64,000 nt of DNA, taken from the NCBI GenBank assembly GCA_920105625.2, contig OV050033.1, positions 87,856,280-87,920,279 on the forward strand, read 5' to 3'. This document shows positions 24,501 to 37,698 of the stretch, piece by piece. The translations under genes and the position numbers were made by a program. The stretch is from Clusia tigrina. Lineage: Eukaryota; Arthropoda; Insecta; Diptera; Clusiidae. The notes beneath the pieces were generated by a model. That model made no database searches. It was not told the origin of the DNA and saw nothing but the letters and a program-made list of their open reading frames with translations. The number at the start of each line of letters is the position of its first letter. The stretch's first letter is position 1.

Positions 24501-26664
24501 TCTCTGTAAGTGTCTCAGTCGCAGCCGCTGTCGATTGGGGGGTCTGCTGCCTTCTCTATGCCAATATCTACCCTTATCTGCCTCAGTCGGCGTCGCAGCC
24601 TCTGTCAGCGTCTCTGAATGCGTCTCAGTCGCTGCCGCTATCGATTGGGAGGTCTGATGCCTTCTCTATGCCAATATCTACCCCTATCTGCCTCAGTCGG
24701 CGTCTCAGTCGGCGTCGCAGCCTCTGTAAGCGTCTCTGTAGGTGTCTCAGTTGTTGCCGCTGTCGATTGGGGGTCTGCTGCCTTCTCTATGCCTATGTCA
24801 AGCCCTCTCTGCCTCAGTCGGCGTCTTAGTCGGCGTCGCAGCCTCTGTCAGCGTCTCTGTTGGCGTCTTAGTCGCTGCCGCTGTTGATTGGGGGGTCTGC
24901 TGCCTTCTCTATGCCAATATCTACACCTATCTGCCTCAATCGGCGTCTCAGTCGGGGTCGAAGCCTATGTCAGCGTCTTTGTAGGCATCTCAGTCGCTGC
25001 CTCCGTTGATTGGGGGGTCTGCTGACTTCTCTATGCCTATCTCGTCCCCTATCTGCCTCAGTCAGCGCCACAGTTGGCTTCGCAGCCTCTGTCAGCGTCT
25101 CTGTTGGTGTCTCAGTCGCAGCCTCTGTCAGCGTCTCTGTAGGTGTCTCAGTCGCTACCGCTCTTGATTGGGGGTCTGTTGCCTTCTCTGTGCCAATATC
25201 TACACCTATCTGCCTCAGCCGGCGTCTCAGTGGGCGTCGAAGCCTATGTCAGCGTCTTTGTAGGCATCTCAGTCGCTGCCTCCGTCGATTGAGGTGTCTG
25301 CTGGATTCTCTATGCCTATGTGTACCCCTCTCTGCCTCAGTCGGCGTCTCAGTCGGCGTCGCAGCATCTGTCAGCGTCGCAGCCTCTGTCAGCGTCTCAG
25401 TAGGCGTCTCAGTCACTGCCACCGTCGATGGGGGTCTGCTGCATTCTCTATGCCAATATCTACCCCTATCTGCCTCATTCGGCGTCGCAGCCTCTGTCAG
25501 CGTCTCTGTAGGCGTCTCAGTCGCTGCCGCTGTCGATTGGTGGGTCTGCTGCCTTCTCTATGCCTATATCTACCCCTAAGGGCCTCAGTTGGCGTCACAG
25601 TCGGCTTCGCAGCCTCTGTCAGCGTCTCTGTAGGCGTCTTAGTCGCTGCCGCTGTCGATTGGTGGGTCTGCTGCCTTCTCTATGCCTATGTCAACCACTC
25701 TCTGCCTCAGTCGGCGTCTTAGTCGGCGTCGCAGCCTCTGTCAGCGTCTCTGTAGGCGTCTCAGTTTTTGCCGCTGTCGATTGGGGGTCTGCTGCCTTCT
25801 CTATGCCTATGTCAACCAACCTCTGCCTCAGTCGGCGAATTAGTCGGCGTCGCAGCCTCTGTCAGCGTCTCTGTGGGCGTCTCAGTCGCTGCCGCTGTCG
25901 ATTGGGGGGTCTGCTGCCTTCTCTATGGTTATATCTACCCTTATCCGCATCAGTCGGCGTCGCAACCTCTATCAGCGTCTCTGTAGGCGTCTCAGTCGCT
26001 GCCGCTGTCGATTGAAGGGTCTGCTGCCTTCTCTATGCTTATATCTACCCCTATCTGTTTCAGTCGGCATCGCAGTCGGCGTCGCAGCCTCTGTCAGCGT
26101 CTCTGTAGGCGTCTCAGTTGTTGCCGCTGTCGATTGAGGAGTCTGCTGCCTTCTCTATGCCTATATCTACCCCTATCTGTTTCAGTCTGCATCTCAGTCT
26201 GCGTCGCAGCCTCTGTCAGCGTCTCTGTAAGCGTCTCAGTCGCTGCCGCTGTTGATTGGGGGAGTCTGCTGCCTTCTCTATGCCAATATCTACCCCTATC
26301 TGCCTCAATCGGCGTCGCAGCCTCTGTCAGCGTTTATGTAGGTGTCTCAGTCGCAACCGCTCTCGATTGGGGGTCTGCTGCCTTCTCTATGCTTATATCT
26401 ACCCCTATCTGCCTCAGTCGGCGTCTCAGTCGGCGTCGCAGCCTCTGTCAGCATCTCTGTAAGCGTCTCAGTTGCTGCCGCTGTCGATTGGGGGGTCTGC
26501 TGCCTCCTCTAAGCCTATGTCTACCCTTATCTGCCCCAGTCGGCGTCTCAGTCAGCGTCGCAGCCTCTGTCAGCGTCTCTGAATGCGTCTCAGTCGCTTC
26601 CGCTATCGATTGGGGGGTCTGATACCTTCTCTATGCCTATATCAACCCCTATCTGCCTCAGTCT

Positions 26665-27000
26665 ATGCCTATATCTACCCCCACCTCCCTGAGTCGGCAT
26701 CTCAGTCGGCGTCGCAGATTCTGTCAGCGTCTCTGTAGGCGTCTCATTTGTTGCCGCTGTCGATTGATGTGTCTGCTGCCTTCTCTATGCCTATGTCTAC
26801 CCCTTTCCTTCTCATTCGGCGTCTCAGTCTGCGTCGCAGCATCTGTCAGCGTCGCAGCCTCTGTCAACGTCTCTGTAGGCGTCTCAGTCGCTGCCGCCGT
26901 CGATGGGGGGTCTGCTGCATTCTCTATGCCAATATCTACCCCTATCTGCCTCAGTCGGCGTCGCAGCCTCTGTCAGCGTCTCTGTAGGCGTCTCAGTCGC
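26665..27000 (+). repeat. block G, copy 1 (offset 1746)
   Basis: Matches about 28411-28746 at offset 1746. Both begin with an unusual monomer in which tctatgcctata occurs twice in one unit (ctcagtctatgcctatatc), followed by gattgatgtgtctgctgcc and a cagcatctgtcagcgtcg insertion. Confidence 0.7.
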
Positions 27001-28410
27001 TGCCGCTGTCGATTGGGGGTGTCTGCTGCCTTCTCTATGCCTATATCTACCCGTACGCAGCTCAGTCGGCGTCACAGTCGGCTTCGTAGCCTCTGTCAAC
27101 GTCTCCGTAGGCGTCTCAGTCGCTGCCGCTGTCTGTTGGTGGATCCGCTGCCTTCTCTATGCCTATATCTACCCCTACGCGCCTCAGTCGGCGTCACAGT
27201 CGGCTTCGCAGCCTCTGTCAGCGTCTCTGTAGGCGTCTCAGTCGCAGCCGCTGTCGATTGGTGGGTCTGCTGCCTTCTCTATGCCTATATCTACCCCTAC
27301 GCGCCTCAGTCGGCGTCACAGTCGGCGTCACAGTCGGCTTCGCAGCCTCTGTCAGCGTCTCTGTAGGCGTCTCAGTCGCTGCCGCTGTCTGTTGGTGGAT
27401 CTGCTGCCTTCTCGATGCCTATATCTACCCCTACGCGCCTCAGTCGGCGTCACATTCGGCTTCGCAGCCTCTGTCAGCGTGTCTGTAGGCGTCTCAGTCG
27501 CTGCCGCTGTCGATTGGTGGGTCTGCTGCCTTCTCTATGCCTAAATCTACCCCTACGCGCCTCAGTTGGCGTCACAGTCGACTTCGCAACCTCTGTCAGC
27601 GTCTCTGTAAGCGTCTCATTTGTTGCCGCTGTCGATTGAGGTGTCTGCTGCCTTCTCTATTCCTATATCTACTACTACGCGCCTCAGTCGGCGTCACAGT
27701 CGGCTTCGCAGCCTCTGTCAGCGTCTCTGAAGGCGTCTCAGTCGCTGCCGCAGTCGATTGGTGGGTCTGCTGCCTTATCTATGCCTATATCTACCCCGAT
27801 CTGCCTCAGTCGGCGTCTCAGTCGGCGTCGCAGCCTATGTAAGCATCTTTGTAGGCGTCTCAGTCGCTGCCGCTGTTGATTGGGGGGTCTGCTGACTTCT
27901 CTATGCCTATCTCTTCCCCTATCTGCCTCAGTCGGCGCCACAGTCGGCTTCGCAACCTCTGTCAGCGTCTCTGAATGCGTCTCAGTCGCTGCCACTGTCG
28001 ATTGGGGGGTCTCCTGCCTTCTCTATGCGTATATCTACCCCTATCTGCCTCAGTCGGCGTCTCAATCGGCGTCAAAGCCTATGTCAGCGTCTTTGTAGGC
28101 GTCTCAGTCGCTGCCGCTGTTAATTGGGGGATCTGTTGCCTTCTCTATGCCTATATCTACCCCTATCTGCCCCAGTCGGCGTCTCAGTCAGCGTCGCAGC
28201 CTCTGTCAGCCTCTCTAAATGCGTCTCAGTCACTGCCGCTGTCGATTGGGGGGTCTCCTGCCTTCTCTATGCGTATATCTACCCCTATCTGCCTCAGTCG
28301 GCGTCGCAGCCTCTGTCAGCGTCTCTGAATGCGTCTCAGTCGCTTCCGCTATCGATTGGGGGGTCTGATGCCTTCTCTATGCCTATATCAACCCCTATCT
28401 GCCTCAGTCT

Positions 28411-28746
28411 ATGCCTATATCTACCCCTACCTGCCTGAGTCGGCATCTCAGTCGGCGTCGCAGCCTCTGTCAGCGTCTCTGTAGGCGTCTCATTTGTTGC
28501 CGCTGTCGATTGATGTGTCTGCTGCCTTCTCTATGCCTATGTCTACCCCTTTCTGCCTCATTCGGCGTCTCAGTCGGCGTCGCAGCATCTGTCAGCGTCG
28601 CAGCCTCTGTCAACGTCTCTGTAGGCGTCTCAGTCGCTGCGGCCGTCGATGGGGGGTCTGCTGCATTCTCTATGCCAATATCTACCCCTATCTGCCTCAG
28701 TCGGCGTCGCAGCCTCTGTCAGCGTCTCTGTAGGCGTCTCAGTCGC
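28411..28746 (+). repeat. block G, copy 2 (offset 1746)
   Basis: Partner of 26665-27000. The internally duplicated monomer just before 28411 is the diagnostic marker. Confidence 0.7.
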
Positions 28747-28903
28747 TGCCGCTGTCTGTTGGTGGGTCTGCTGCCTTCTCGATGCCTATATCTACCCCTA
28801 CGCGCCTCAGTCGGCGTCACAGTCGGCTTCGCAGCCTCTGTCAGCGTCTCTGTAGGCGTCTCAGTCGCAGCCGCTGTCGATTGGTGGGTCTGCTGCCTTC
28901 TCT

Positions 28904-29870
28904 ATGCCTATATCTACCCGTACGCAGCTGAGTCGGCGTCACAGTCGGCTTCGCAGCCTCTGTCAGCGTCTCCGTAGGCGTCTCAGTCGCTGCCGTTGTC
29001 TGTTGGTGGATCCGCTGCCTTCTCTATGCCTATATCTACCCCTACGCGCCTCAGTCGGCGTCACAGTCGGCTTCGCAGCCTCTGTCAGCGTCTCTGTAGG
29101 CGTCTCAGTCGCAGCCGCTGTCGATTGGTGGGTCTGCTGCCTTCTCTATGCCTATATCTACCCCTACGCGCCTCTGTCGGCGTCACAGTCGGCGTCATAG
29201 TCGGCTTCGCAGCCTCTGTCAGCGTCTCTGTAGGCGTCTCAGTCGCTGCCGCTGTCTGTTGGTGGGTCTGCTGCCTTCTCGATGCCTATATCTACCCCTA
29301 CGCGCCTCAGTCGGCGTCACAGTCGGCTTCGCAGCCTCTGTCAGCGTGTCTGTAGGCGTCTCAGTCGCTGCCGCTGTCGATTGGTGGGTCTGCTGCCTTC
29401 TCTATGCCTATATCTACCCCTACGCGCCTCAGTTGGCGTCACAGTCGACTTCGCAGCCTCTGTCAGCGTCTCTGTAAGCGTCTCATTTGTTGCCGCTGTC
29501 GATTGAGGTGTCTGCTGCCTTCTCTATTCCTATATCTACTACTACGCGCCTCAGTCGGCGTCACAGTCGGCTTCGCAGCCTCTGTCAGCGTCTCTGAAGG
29601 CGTCTCAGTCGCTGCCGCAGTCGATTGGTGGGTCTGCTGCCTTCTCTATGCCAATATCTACCCCTATCTGCCTCAGTCGGCATATCGGTCGGCGTCGCAG
29701 CCTCTATCAGCGGCTCTGTATGGGTCTCAGTTGTTGCCGCTCTCGATTGGGTTGTCTGCTGCCTTCTCTACGCCTATGTCTAACCCTCTCTGCCTCAGTC
29801 GGCTTCGCAGCCTGTGTCAGCGTCTCTGAATGCGTCTCAGTCGCTGCCGCTGTCGATTGGGGGTTCTGAT
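28904..29870 (+). repeat. block H, copy 1 (offsets 854 and 2586)
   Basis: The region 26.9-33.8 kb is rich in a monomer subtype with acgcgcctcagtcggcg, then cacagtcggcttcgcag. Within it, 29148-29870 recurs at offset 854 (about 30002-30724), and 28904-29870 recurs at offset 2586 (31490-32456). Markers are ctctattcctatatctac, cggcatatcggtcggcg and gattgggttgtctgctgcc. Confidence 0.8.
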
Positions 29871-30001
29871 GCCTTCTCTATGCCTATATCTACCCCGATC
29901 TGCCTCTGTCGGCGTCTCAGTCGGCGTCGCAGCCTATGTAAGCATCTTTGTAGGCGTCTCAGTCGCAGCCGCTGTCGATTGGTGGGTCTGCTGCCTTCTC
30001 T

Positions 30002-31410
30002 ATGCCTATATCTACCCCTACGCGCCTCTGTCGGCGTCACAGTCGGCGTCATAGTCGGCTTCGCAGCCTCTGTCAGCGTCTCTGTAGGCGTCTCAGTCGC
30101 TGCCGCTGTCTGTTGGTGGGTCTGCTGCCTTCTCGATGCCTATATCTACCCCTACGCGCCTCAGTCGGCGTCACAGTCGGCTTCGCAGCCTCTGTCAGCG
30201 TGTCTGTAGGCGTCTCAGTCGCTGCCGCTGTCGATTGGTGGGTCTGCTGCCTTCTCTATGCCTAAATCTACCCCTACGCGCCTCAGTTGGCGTCACAGTC
30301 GACTTCGCAGCCTCTGTCAGCGTCTCTGTAAGCGTCTCATTTGTTGCCGCTGTCGATTGAGGTGTCTGCTGCCTTCTCTATTCCTATATCTACTACTACG
30401 CGCCTCAGTCGGCGTCACAGTCGGCTTCGCAGCCTCTGTCAGCGTCTCTGAAGGCGTCTCAGTCGCTGCCGCAGTCGATTGGTGGGTCTGCTGCCTTCTC
30501 TATGCCAATATCTACCCCTATCTGCCTCAGTCGGCATATCGGTCGGCGTCGCAGCCTCTATCAGCGGCTCTGTATGGGTCTCAGTTGTTGCCGCTCTCGA
30601 TTGGGTTGTCTGCTGCCTTCTCTACGCCTATGTCTAACCCACTCTGCCTCAGTCGGCTTCGCAGCCTGTGTCAGCGTCTCTGAATGCGTCTCAGTCGCTG
30701 CCGCTGTCGATTGGGGGTTCTGATGCCTTCTCTATGCCTATATCTACCCCGATCTGCCTCTGTCGGCGTCTCAGTCGGCGTCGCAGCCTATGTAAGCATC
30801 TTTGTAGGCGTCTCAGTCGCTGCCGCTGTTGATTGGGGGGTCTGCTGACTTCTCTATGCCTATCTCTTCCCCTATCTGCCTCAGTCGGCGCCACAGTCGG
30901 CTTCGCAACCTCTGTCAGCGTCTCTATAGGTGTCTCAGTCGCTGCCGCTGTCGATTGGGGGGTCTGCTGCCTTCTCTATGCCAATATCTACCCTTATCTG
31001 CCTCAGTCGGCATCTGAGTCGGTGTCGCAGCCTCTGTCAGCGTCTCTGAATGCGTCTCAGTCGCTGCCGCTGTCGATTGGTGGGTCTGATGCCTTCTCTA
31101 TGCCTATATCTACCAATATCTGCCTCAATAGGCGTCTCAGTCGGCGTCTCAGTCGGCATCGCAGCCATTGTCATCGTCTATGTAGGCGTCTCATTTGTTG
31201 CCGCTGTCGATTGAGGTGTCTGCTGCCTTCTCTATGCCTATGTCTACCTCTCTCTGCCTCAGTCGGCGTCTCAGTCGGCGTCACAGCATCTCTTAGCGTC
31301 GCAGCCTCTGTCAGCGTCTCTGTAGGCGTCTCAGTCGCTGCCGATTGGTGGTTCTGCTGCCTTCTCTATGCCTATATCTACCCCTACGCGCCTCAGTCGG
31401 CGTCACAGTT
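30002..31410 (+). repeat. block H, copy 2 (offset 1732 to next copy)
   Basis: From 30002 to about 30724 this repeats block H copy 1 at offset 854 (7 x 122). The longer stretch to about 31.4 kb recurs at 31734-33.15 kb, offset 1732 then 1738. Markers include cctctatctgcctcaatagg-like and cacagttttcttcgcag variants. Confidence 0.78.
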
Positions 31411-31489
31411 TTCTTCGCAGCCTCTGTCAGCGTTTCTGTAGGCGTCTCAGTCGCTGCCGCTGTCGATTGGTGGGTCTGCTGCCTTCTCT

Positions 31490-33150
31490 ATGCCTATATC
31501 TACCCGTACGCAGCTCAGTCGGCGTCACAATCGGCTTCGCAGCCTCTGTCAGCGTCTCCGTAGGCGTCTCAGTTGCTGCCGCTGTCTGTTGGTGGATCCG
31601 CTGCCTTCTCTATGCCTATATCTACCCCTACGCGCCTCAGTCGGCGTCACAGTCGGCTTCGCAGCCTCTGTCAGCGTCTCTGTAGGCGTCTCAGTCGCAG
31701 CCGCTGTCGATTGGTGGGTCTGCTGCCTTCTCTATGCCTATATCTACCCCTACGCGCCTCTGTCGGTGTCACAGTCGGCGTCACAGTCGGCTTCGCAGCC
31801 TCTGTCAGCGTCTCTGTAGGCGTCTCAGTCGCTGCCGCTGTCTGTTGGTGGATCTGCTGCCTTCTCGATGCCTATATCTACCCCTACGCGCCTCAGTCGC
31901 CGTCACAGTCGGCTTCGCAGCCTCTGTAAGCGTGTCTGTAGGCGTCTCAGTCGCTGCCGCTGTCGATTGGTGGGTCTGCTGCCTTCTCTATGCCTAAATC
32001 TACCCCTACGCGCCTCAGTTGGCGTCACAGTCGACTTCGCAGCCTCTGTCAGCGTCTCTGTAAGCGTCTCATTTGTTGCCGCTGTCGATTGAGGTGTCTG
32101 CTGCCTTCTCTATTCCTATATCTACTACTACGCGCCTCAGTCGGCGTCACAGTCGGCTTCGCAGCCTCTGTCAGCGTCTCTGAAGGCGTCTCAGTCGCTG
32201 CCGCAGTCGATTGGTGGGTCTGCTGCCTTCTCTATGCCAATATCTACCCCTAGCTGCCTCAGTCGGCATATCGGTCGGCGTCGCAGCCTCTATCAGCGGC
32301 TCTGTATGGGTCTCAGTTGTTGCCGCTCTCGATTGGGTTGTCTGCTGCCTTCTCTACGCCTATGTCTAACCCTCTCTGCCTCAGTCGGCTTCGCAGCCTG
32401 TGTCAGCGTCTCTGAATGCGTCTCAGTCGCTGCCGCTGTCGATTGGGGGTTCTGATGCCTTCTCTATGCCTATATCTACCCCGATCTGCCTCAGTCGGCG
32501 TCTCAGTCGGCGTCGCAGCCTATGTAAGCATCTTTGTAGGCGTCTCAGTCGCTGCCGCTGTTGATTGGGGTGTCTGCTGACTTCTCTATGCCTATCTCTT
32601 CCCCTATCTGCCTCAGTCGGCGCCACAGTCGGCTTCGCAACCTCTGTCAGCGTCTCTATAGGTGTCTCAGTCGCTGCCGCTGTCGATTGGGGGGTCTGCT
32701 GCCTTCTCTATGCCAATATCTACCCTTATCTGCCTCAGTCGGCATCTCAGTCGGTGTCGCAGCCACTGTCAGCGTCTCTGAATGCGTCTCAGTCGCTGCC
32801 GCTGTCGATTGGTGGGTCTGATGCCTTCTCTATGCCTATATCTACCAATATCTGCCTCAATAGGCGTCTCAGTCGGCGTCTCAGTCGGCATCGCAGCCAT
32901 TGTCATCGTCTATGTAGGCGTCTCATTTGTTGCCGCTGTCGATTGAGGTGTCTGCTGCCTTCTCTATGCCTATGTCTACCTCTCTCTGCATCAGTCGGCG
33001 TCTCAGTCGGCGGCACAGCATCTCCTAGCGTCGCAGCCTCTGTCAGCATCTCTGTAGGCGTCTCAGTCGCTGCCGCTGTCGATTGGTGGTTCTGCTGCCT
33101 TCTCTATGCCTATATCTACCCCTACGCGCCTCAGTCGGCGTCACAGTTTT
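31490..33150 (+). repeat. block H, copy 3
   Basis: Third representative of block H. It differs by scattered bases (cctagctgcctcag at 32250; ccgtcacagtcgg near 31908). Together the three copies show stepwise local amplification of the acgcg subtype. Confidence 0.78.
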
Positions 33151-34251
33151 CTTCGCAGCCTCTGTCAGCGTTTCTGTAGGCGTCTCAGTCGCTGAAGCTG
33201 TCCATTGGTGGGTCTGCTGCCTTCTCTATGCCTATATCTACCCCTACGCGCCTCATTCGGCGTCACAGTCGGCTTCGCAGCCTCTGTCAGCGTCTCTGTA
33301 GGCGTCTCAGTCGCTGCCGCTGCCGATTGGTGGGTCTGCTGCCTTCTCTATGCCTATGTCTACCCCTCTCTGCATCAGTCGGCGTCTCAGTCGGCGTCGC
33401 AGCATCTGTTAGCGTCGCAGCCTCTGTCAGCGTCTCAGTAGGCGTCTCAGTCGCTGCCGCCGTCGATGGGGCGTCTGCTGCATTCTCTATGCCAATATCT
33501 ACCCCTATCTGCCTCAGTCGGCGTCGCAGCCTCTGTCAGCGTCTCTGTAGGCGTCTCAGTCTCAGTCGCTGCCGCTGTCGATTGGTGGTTCTGCTGCCTT
33601 CTCTATGCCTATATCTACCCCTACGCGCCTCAGTCGGCATCACAGTTTTCTTCGCAGCCTCTGTCGGCGTCTCTGTAGGCGTCTCGGTCGCTGCCGCTGT
33701 CCATTGGTGGGTCTGCTGCCTTCTCTATGCCTATATCTACCCCTACGCGCCTCATTCGGCGTCACAGTCGGCTTCGCAGCCTCTGTCAGCGTCTCTGTAG
33801 GCGTCTCAGTCGCTGCCGCCGTCGATTGGGGGGTCTGCTGCCTTCTGTATGCCTATATCTACCCCTATCTGCCTCAGTCGGCAACTCAGTCGGCGTCGCA
33901 GCCTCTATCAGCGTCTCTGTAGGCGTCTCAGTTGTTGCCGCTGTCGATTGGGGGGTCTGCTGCATTCTATATGCCTATATCTACCCTTATCTGCTTCAGT
34001 CGGCGTCTCAGTCGGCGTCGCAGCCTCTGTGAGCGTCTCTGTAGGCGTCTCAGTCGCTGCCGCTGTCGATTTAGGGGTCTGCTGCCTTCTCTATGCCTAT
34101 ATCTACCCCTATCTGCCTCAGTCGGCATCTCAGTAGGCGTCGCAGCCTCTATCAGCGTCTCTGTATGGGTCTCAGTTGCTGCCGCTCTCGATTGGGTAGT
34201 CTGTTGCCTTCTCTACGCCTATGTCTTACCCTCTCGGCCTCAGTCGGCGTC

Positions 34252-34341
34252 GCAGCCTCTGTCTGCGTCGCAGCCTCTGTCTGCGTCGCAGCTTCTGTCT
34301 GCGTCGCAGCCTCTGTCAACGTCGCAGCCTCTGTCAGCGTC
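34252..34341 (+). repeat. 18-mer expansion, 5 copies
   Basis: Five consecutive 18-bp units at 34252, 34270, 34288, 34306 and 34324 (types gcagcctctgtctgcgtc, gcagcttctgtctgcgtc and gcagcctctgtcaacgtc), where standard monomers have at most one. The unit is long and open in all three forward frames over this stretch. Confidence 0.92.
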
Positions 34342-34542
34342 TCTGTAGGCATCTCAGTCACGGCCGCTGTCGATTGGGGGTCTGCTGCCTTCTCTATGCC
34401 TATATCTACCCTTCTCTGCCTCAGTCGGCGTCTCAGTCGGCGTCGCAGCCTCTGGCAGCGTCTCTGAATGCGTCTGAGTTGCTGCCGCTGTCGATTGGGG
34501 GTTCTGATGCCTTCTCTATGCCTATATCTACCCCTATCTGCC

Positions 34543-34602
34543 TCAGTCGGGGTCTCAGTCGACGTCTCAGTCGCCTTCTCAGTCGGCGTCTCTGTCGGCA
34601 TC
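34543..34602 (+). repeat. divergent dodecamer run, 5 copies
   Basis: Five 12-bp units with different substitutions (ggggtct, gacgtct, gccttct, ggcgtct and ggcatcg endings). The divergence suggests an older expansion than the pure runs at 15.86 and 19.38 kb. Confidence 0.85.
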
Positions 34603-37600
34603 GCAGCCATTGTCAGAGTCTATGTAGGCGTCTCAGTCGCTACCGCTGTCCATTGGGTGGGGGGTGTCTGCTGCCTTCTCTATGCCTATATCTACCCCTA
34701 CCTTCCTCAGTCGGCATCTCAGTCGGCGTCGCAGCCTCTGTCAGCGTCTCTGTAGGCGTATCATTTGGTGCCGCTGTCGATTGGGGTGTCTGCTGCCTTC
34801 TCAATGCCTATGTCTACCCCTCTCAGCCTCAGTCGGCGTCTCAGTCGGCGGCGCAGCATCTGTCAGCGTCGCAGCCTCTGTCAGTGTCTCTCTAGGCGTC
34901 TCAGTCGCTGCCGCCGTCGATTGGGGGGTCTGCGGCATTCTCTATGCCAATATATACACCTATCTGCCTCAGTCGGCGTCGCAGCCTCTTTCAGCGTCTC
35001 TGTAGGCGTCTCAGTCGCTGCAGCTGTCGATTGGGGGTCTGCTGCCTTCTCTATGCCTATATCTACCCCTACCTGCCTCAGTGGGCGTCTCAGTCGGCGT
35101 CGCAGCCTATGTAAGCGTATTTGCAGGCGTCTCAGTCGCTGCCGCTGTAGATTGGGGGGTCTGCTGACTTCTCTATGCCTATCTCTTCCCCTATCTGCCT
35201 CAGTCGGCGCCACAGTCGGCTTCGCAGCCTCTGTCAGCATCTCTGTAGGTGTCTCAGTCGCTGCCGCTGTCGATTGGGGGGTCTGCTGCCTTCTCTATGC
35301 CAATATCTACCCTTATCTGCCTCAGTCGGCGTCTCAGTCGGTGTCGCAGCCTATGTCAGCGTCTCTGAATGCGTCTCAGTCGCTGCCGCTGTCGATTGGT
35401 GGGTCTGATGCCTTCTCTATGTCTATATCTACCCCTATCTGCCTCAATCGGCGTCTCAGTCGGCGTCTCAGTCGGCATCGCAGCCACTGTCATCGTCTAA
35501 GTAGGCGTCTCAGTCGCTGCCGCAGTCGATTGGGTGGTCTGCTGCGTTGTCTATATCTATATTTAACCCTATCCGCATCAGTCGGCGTCGCAGCATCTGT
35601 CAGCGTCGCAGCCTCTGTCAGCCTCTCTGTAGGCGTCTCAGTCGCTGCCGCCGTCGATTGGGGGGGTCTGCTGCTTTCCGTATGCCTATATCTACCCCTA
35701 TCTGCCTCAGTCGGCAACTCAGTCGGCGTCGCAGCCTCTATCAGCGCCTCTGTAGGCGTCTCAGTTGTTGCCGCTGTCGATTGGGGGTCTGCTGCCTTCT
35801 CTATGCCTATATCTACCCCTACCTGCCTCAGTCGGCATCTCAGTCGGCGTCGCAGCCTCTGTCAGCGTCTCTGTAGACGTCTCATTTGCTCTCGCTGTCG
35901 ATTGGGGGGTCTGCTGCCATCTCTATGCCTATGTCTACCCCTCTCTGCCTCAGTCGGCGTCTCAGTCGGCGTCGCAGCATCTGTCAGCGTCGCAGCCTCT
36001 GTCAGTGTCTCTCTAGGCGTCTCAGTCGCTGCCGCCATCGATTGGGGGGTCTGCGGAATTCTCTATCCCAATATATACCCCTATGTGCCTCAGTCGGCGT
36101 CGCAGCCTCTGTCAGCGTCTCTGTAGGCGTCTCAGTCGCTGCCGCTGTCTTTTGGGGGGTCTGCTGCCTTCTGTATGCCTATATCTACCCCTATCTGCCT
36201 CAGTCGGCAACTCAGTCGGCGTCGCAGCCTCTGTCGGCGTCGCAGCCTATTGTCAGCGTCTCTGTAGGCATCTCAGTCGCTGCCGTTGTCAATTGGGGGG
36301 TCTGCTGCCTTCTCTATGGCTATATCTACCCCTATCCGCAGCAGTCGGCGTCGCAGCCTCTCTCAGCGTCTCTGTAGGCGTCTCAGTACCTGCCGCTGTC
36401 GATTGGGGGGTCTGCTGCATTCTCTATGCCTATATCTACCCCTATCTGCCTCAGTCGGCGTCGCAGCCTCTGTCAGCGTCTCTGTAGGTGCCTCAGTCGC
36501 TGCCGCTGTCGATTGGGGGGTCTGCTGCCTTCTCTATGCCTATATCTACCCTAACTGCCTCTGTCGGCGTCTCAGTCGGCGTCTCAGTCGGCGTCGCAGC
36601 CTCTGTCAGCATCTCTGTATGCGCCTCAGTCGCTGCCGCTGTCGATTTGGTGGGTCTGCTGCCTTCTCTATGCCTATATCTACCCCTACCTGTTTCAGTC
36701 GGCAGCTCAGTCGGCGTCGCAGCCTCTGTCAGCATCTCTGTAGGCGTCTCAGTTGTTGTCGCTGTCGATTGGGGGTCTGCTGCCGTCTCTATGCCTATTT
36801 CTACCCCTCTCTGCCTCAGTCGGCGTCTTAGTCGGCTTCGCAGCCTCTGTCAGCGTCTCTGTAGGCGTCTCAGTCGCTGCCGCTGTTGATTGGGGTTGTC
36901 TGCTGCCTTCTCTATGCCAATATCTACCCCTATCTGCCTTAGTCGGCATCTCAGTAGGCGTCGCAGCCTCTGTCAGCATCGCAGCCTCTGTCAGTGTCTC
37001 TGTAGGCATCTCAGTCGCAGCCGTTGTCGATTGGGGGGGTCTGCTGCCTTCTCTATGGCTATATCTACCCCTATCCGTATCAGTCGGCGTCGCAGCCTCT
37101 CTCAGCGTCTCTGTATGCGTCTCAGTACCTGCCGCTATCGATTAGGAGGTCTGCTGCATTCTCTATGCCTATATCTACCCCTATCTGCCTCAGTCGGCGT
37201 CTCAGACGGCGTCGCAGCCTCTGTCAGCGTCTCTGTAGGCGTAGCAGTCACTGCCGCTGTCGATTTAGGGGTCTGCTGCCTTCTCTATGCCTATATGTAC
37301 CCCTACCTGTTTCAGTCGGCAGCTCAGTCGGCGTCGCAGCCTCTGTCAGCATCTCTGTAGGCGTCTCAGTTGTTGTCGCTGTCGATTGGGAGTCTGCTGC
37401 TTTCTCTATGCCAATGTCTACCGTTATCTGCCTCAGTCGGCGTCTCAGTCAGCGTCACAGCCTCTGTCAGCCTCTCTGAATACGTCTCAGTCGCTGCCGC
37501 TGTCGATTGGAGGGTCTGCTGCCTTGTCTGTGTGTATATCTACCCCTATCTGCCTCAGTCGGCGTCTCAGTCGGCTTCGCAGCCTCTTTCAGCGTCTCTG

Positions 37601-37698
37601 TAGGCGTCTCAGTCACTGCCGCTGTTGATTGGGGGGTCTGCTGCCTTCTCTATGCCAATATCTACCCCTATCTGCCTCAGTCGGCGTCGCAGCCTCTG

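Noticed and set aside
34765..36126. 453-codon open frame on the plus strand in the satellite
   Set aside because: It is a low-complexity translation of about 11 satellite monomers read in rotating frames, with no domain or conserved start context. It exists only because local monomers lost the TAG.
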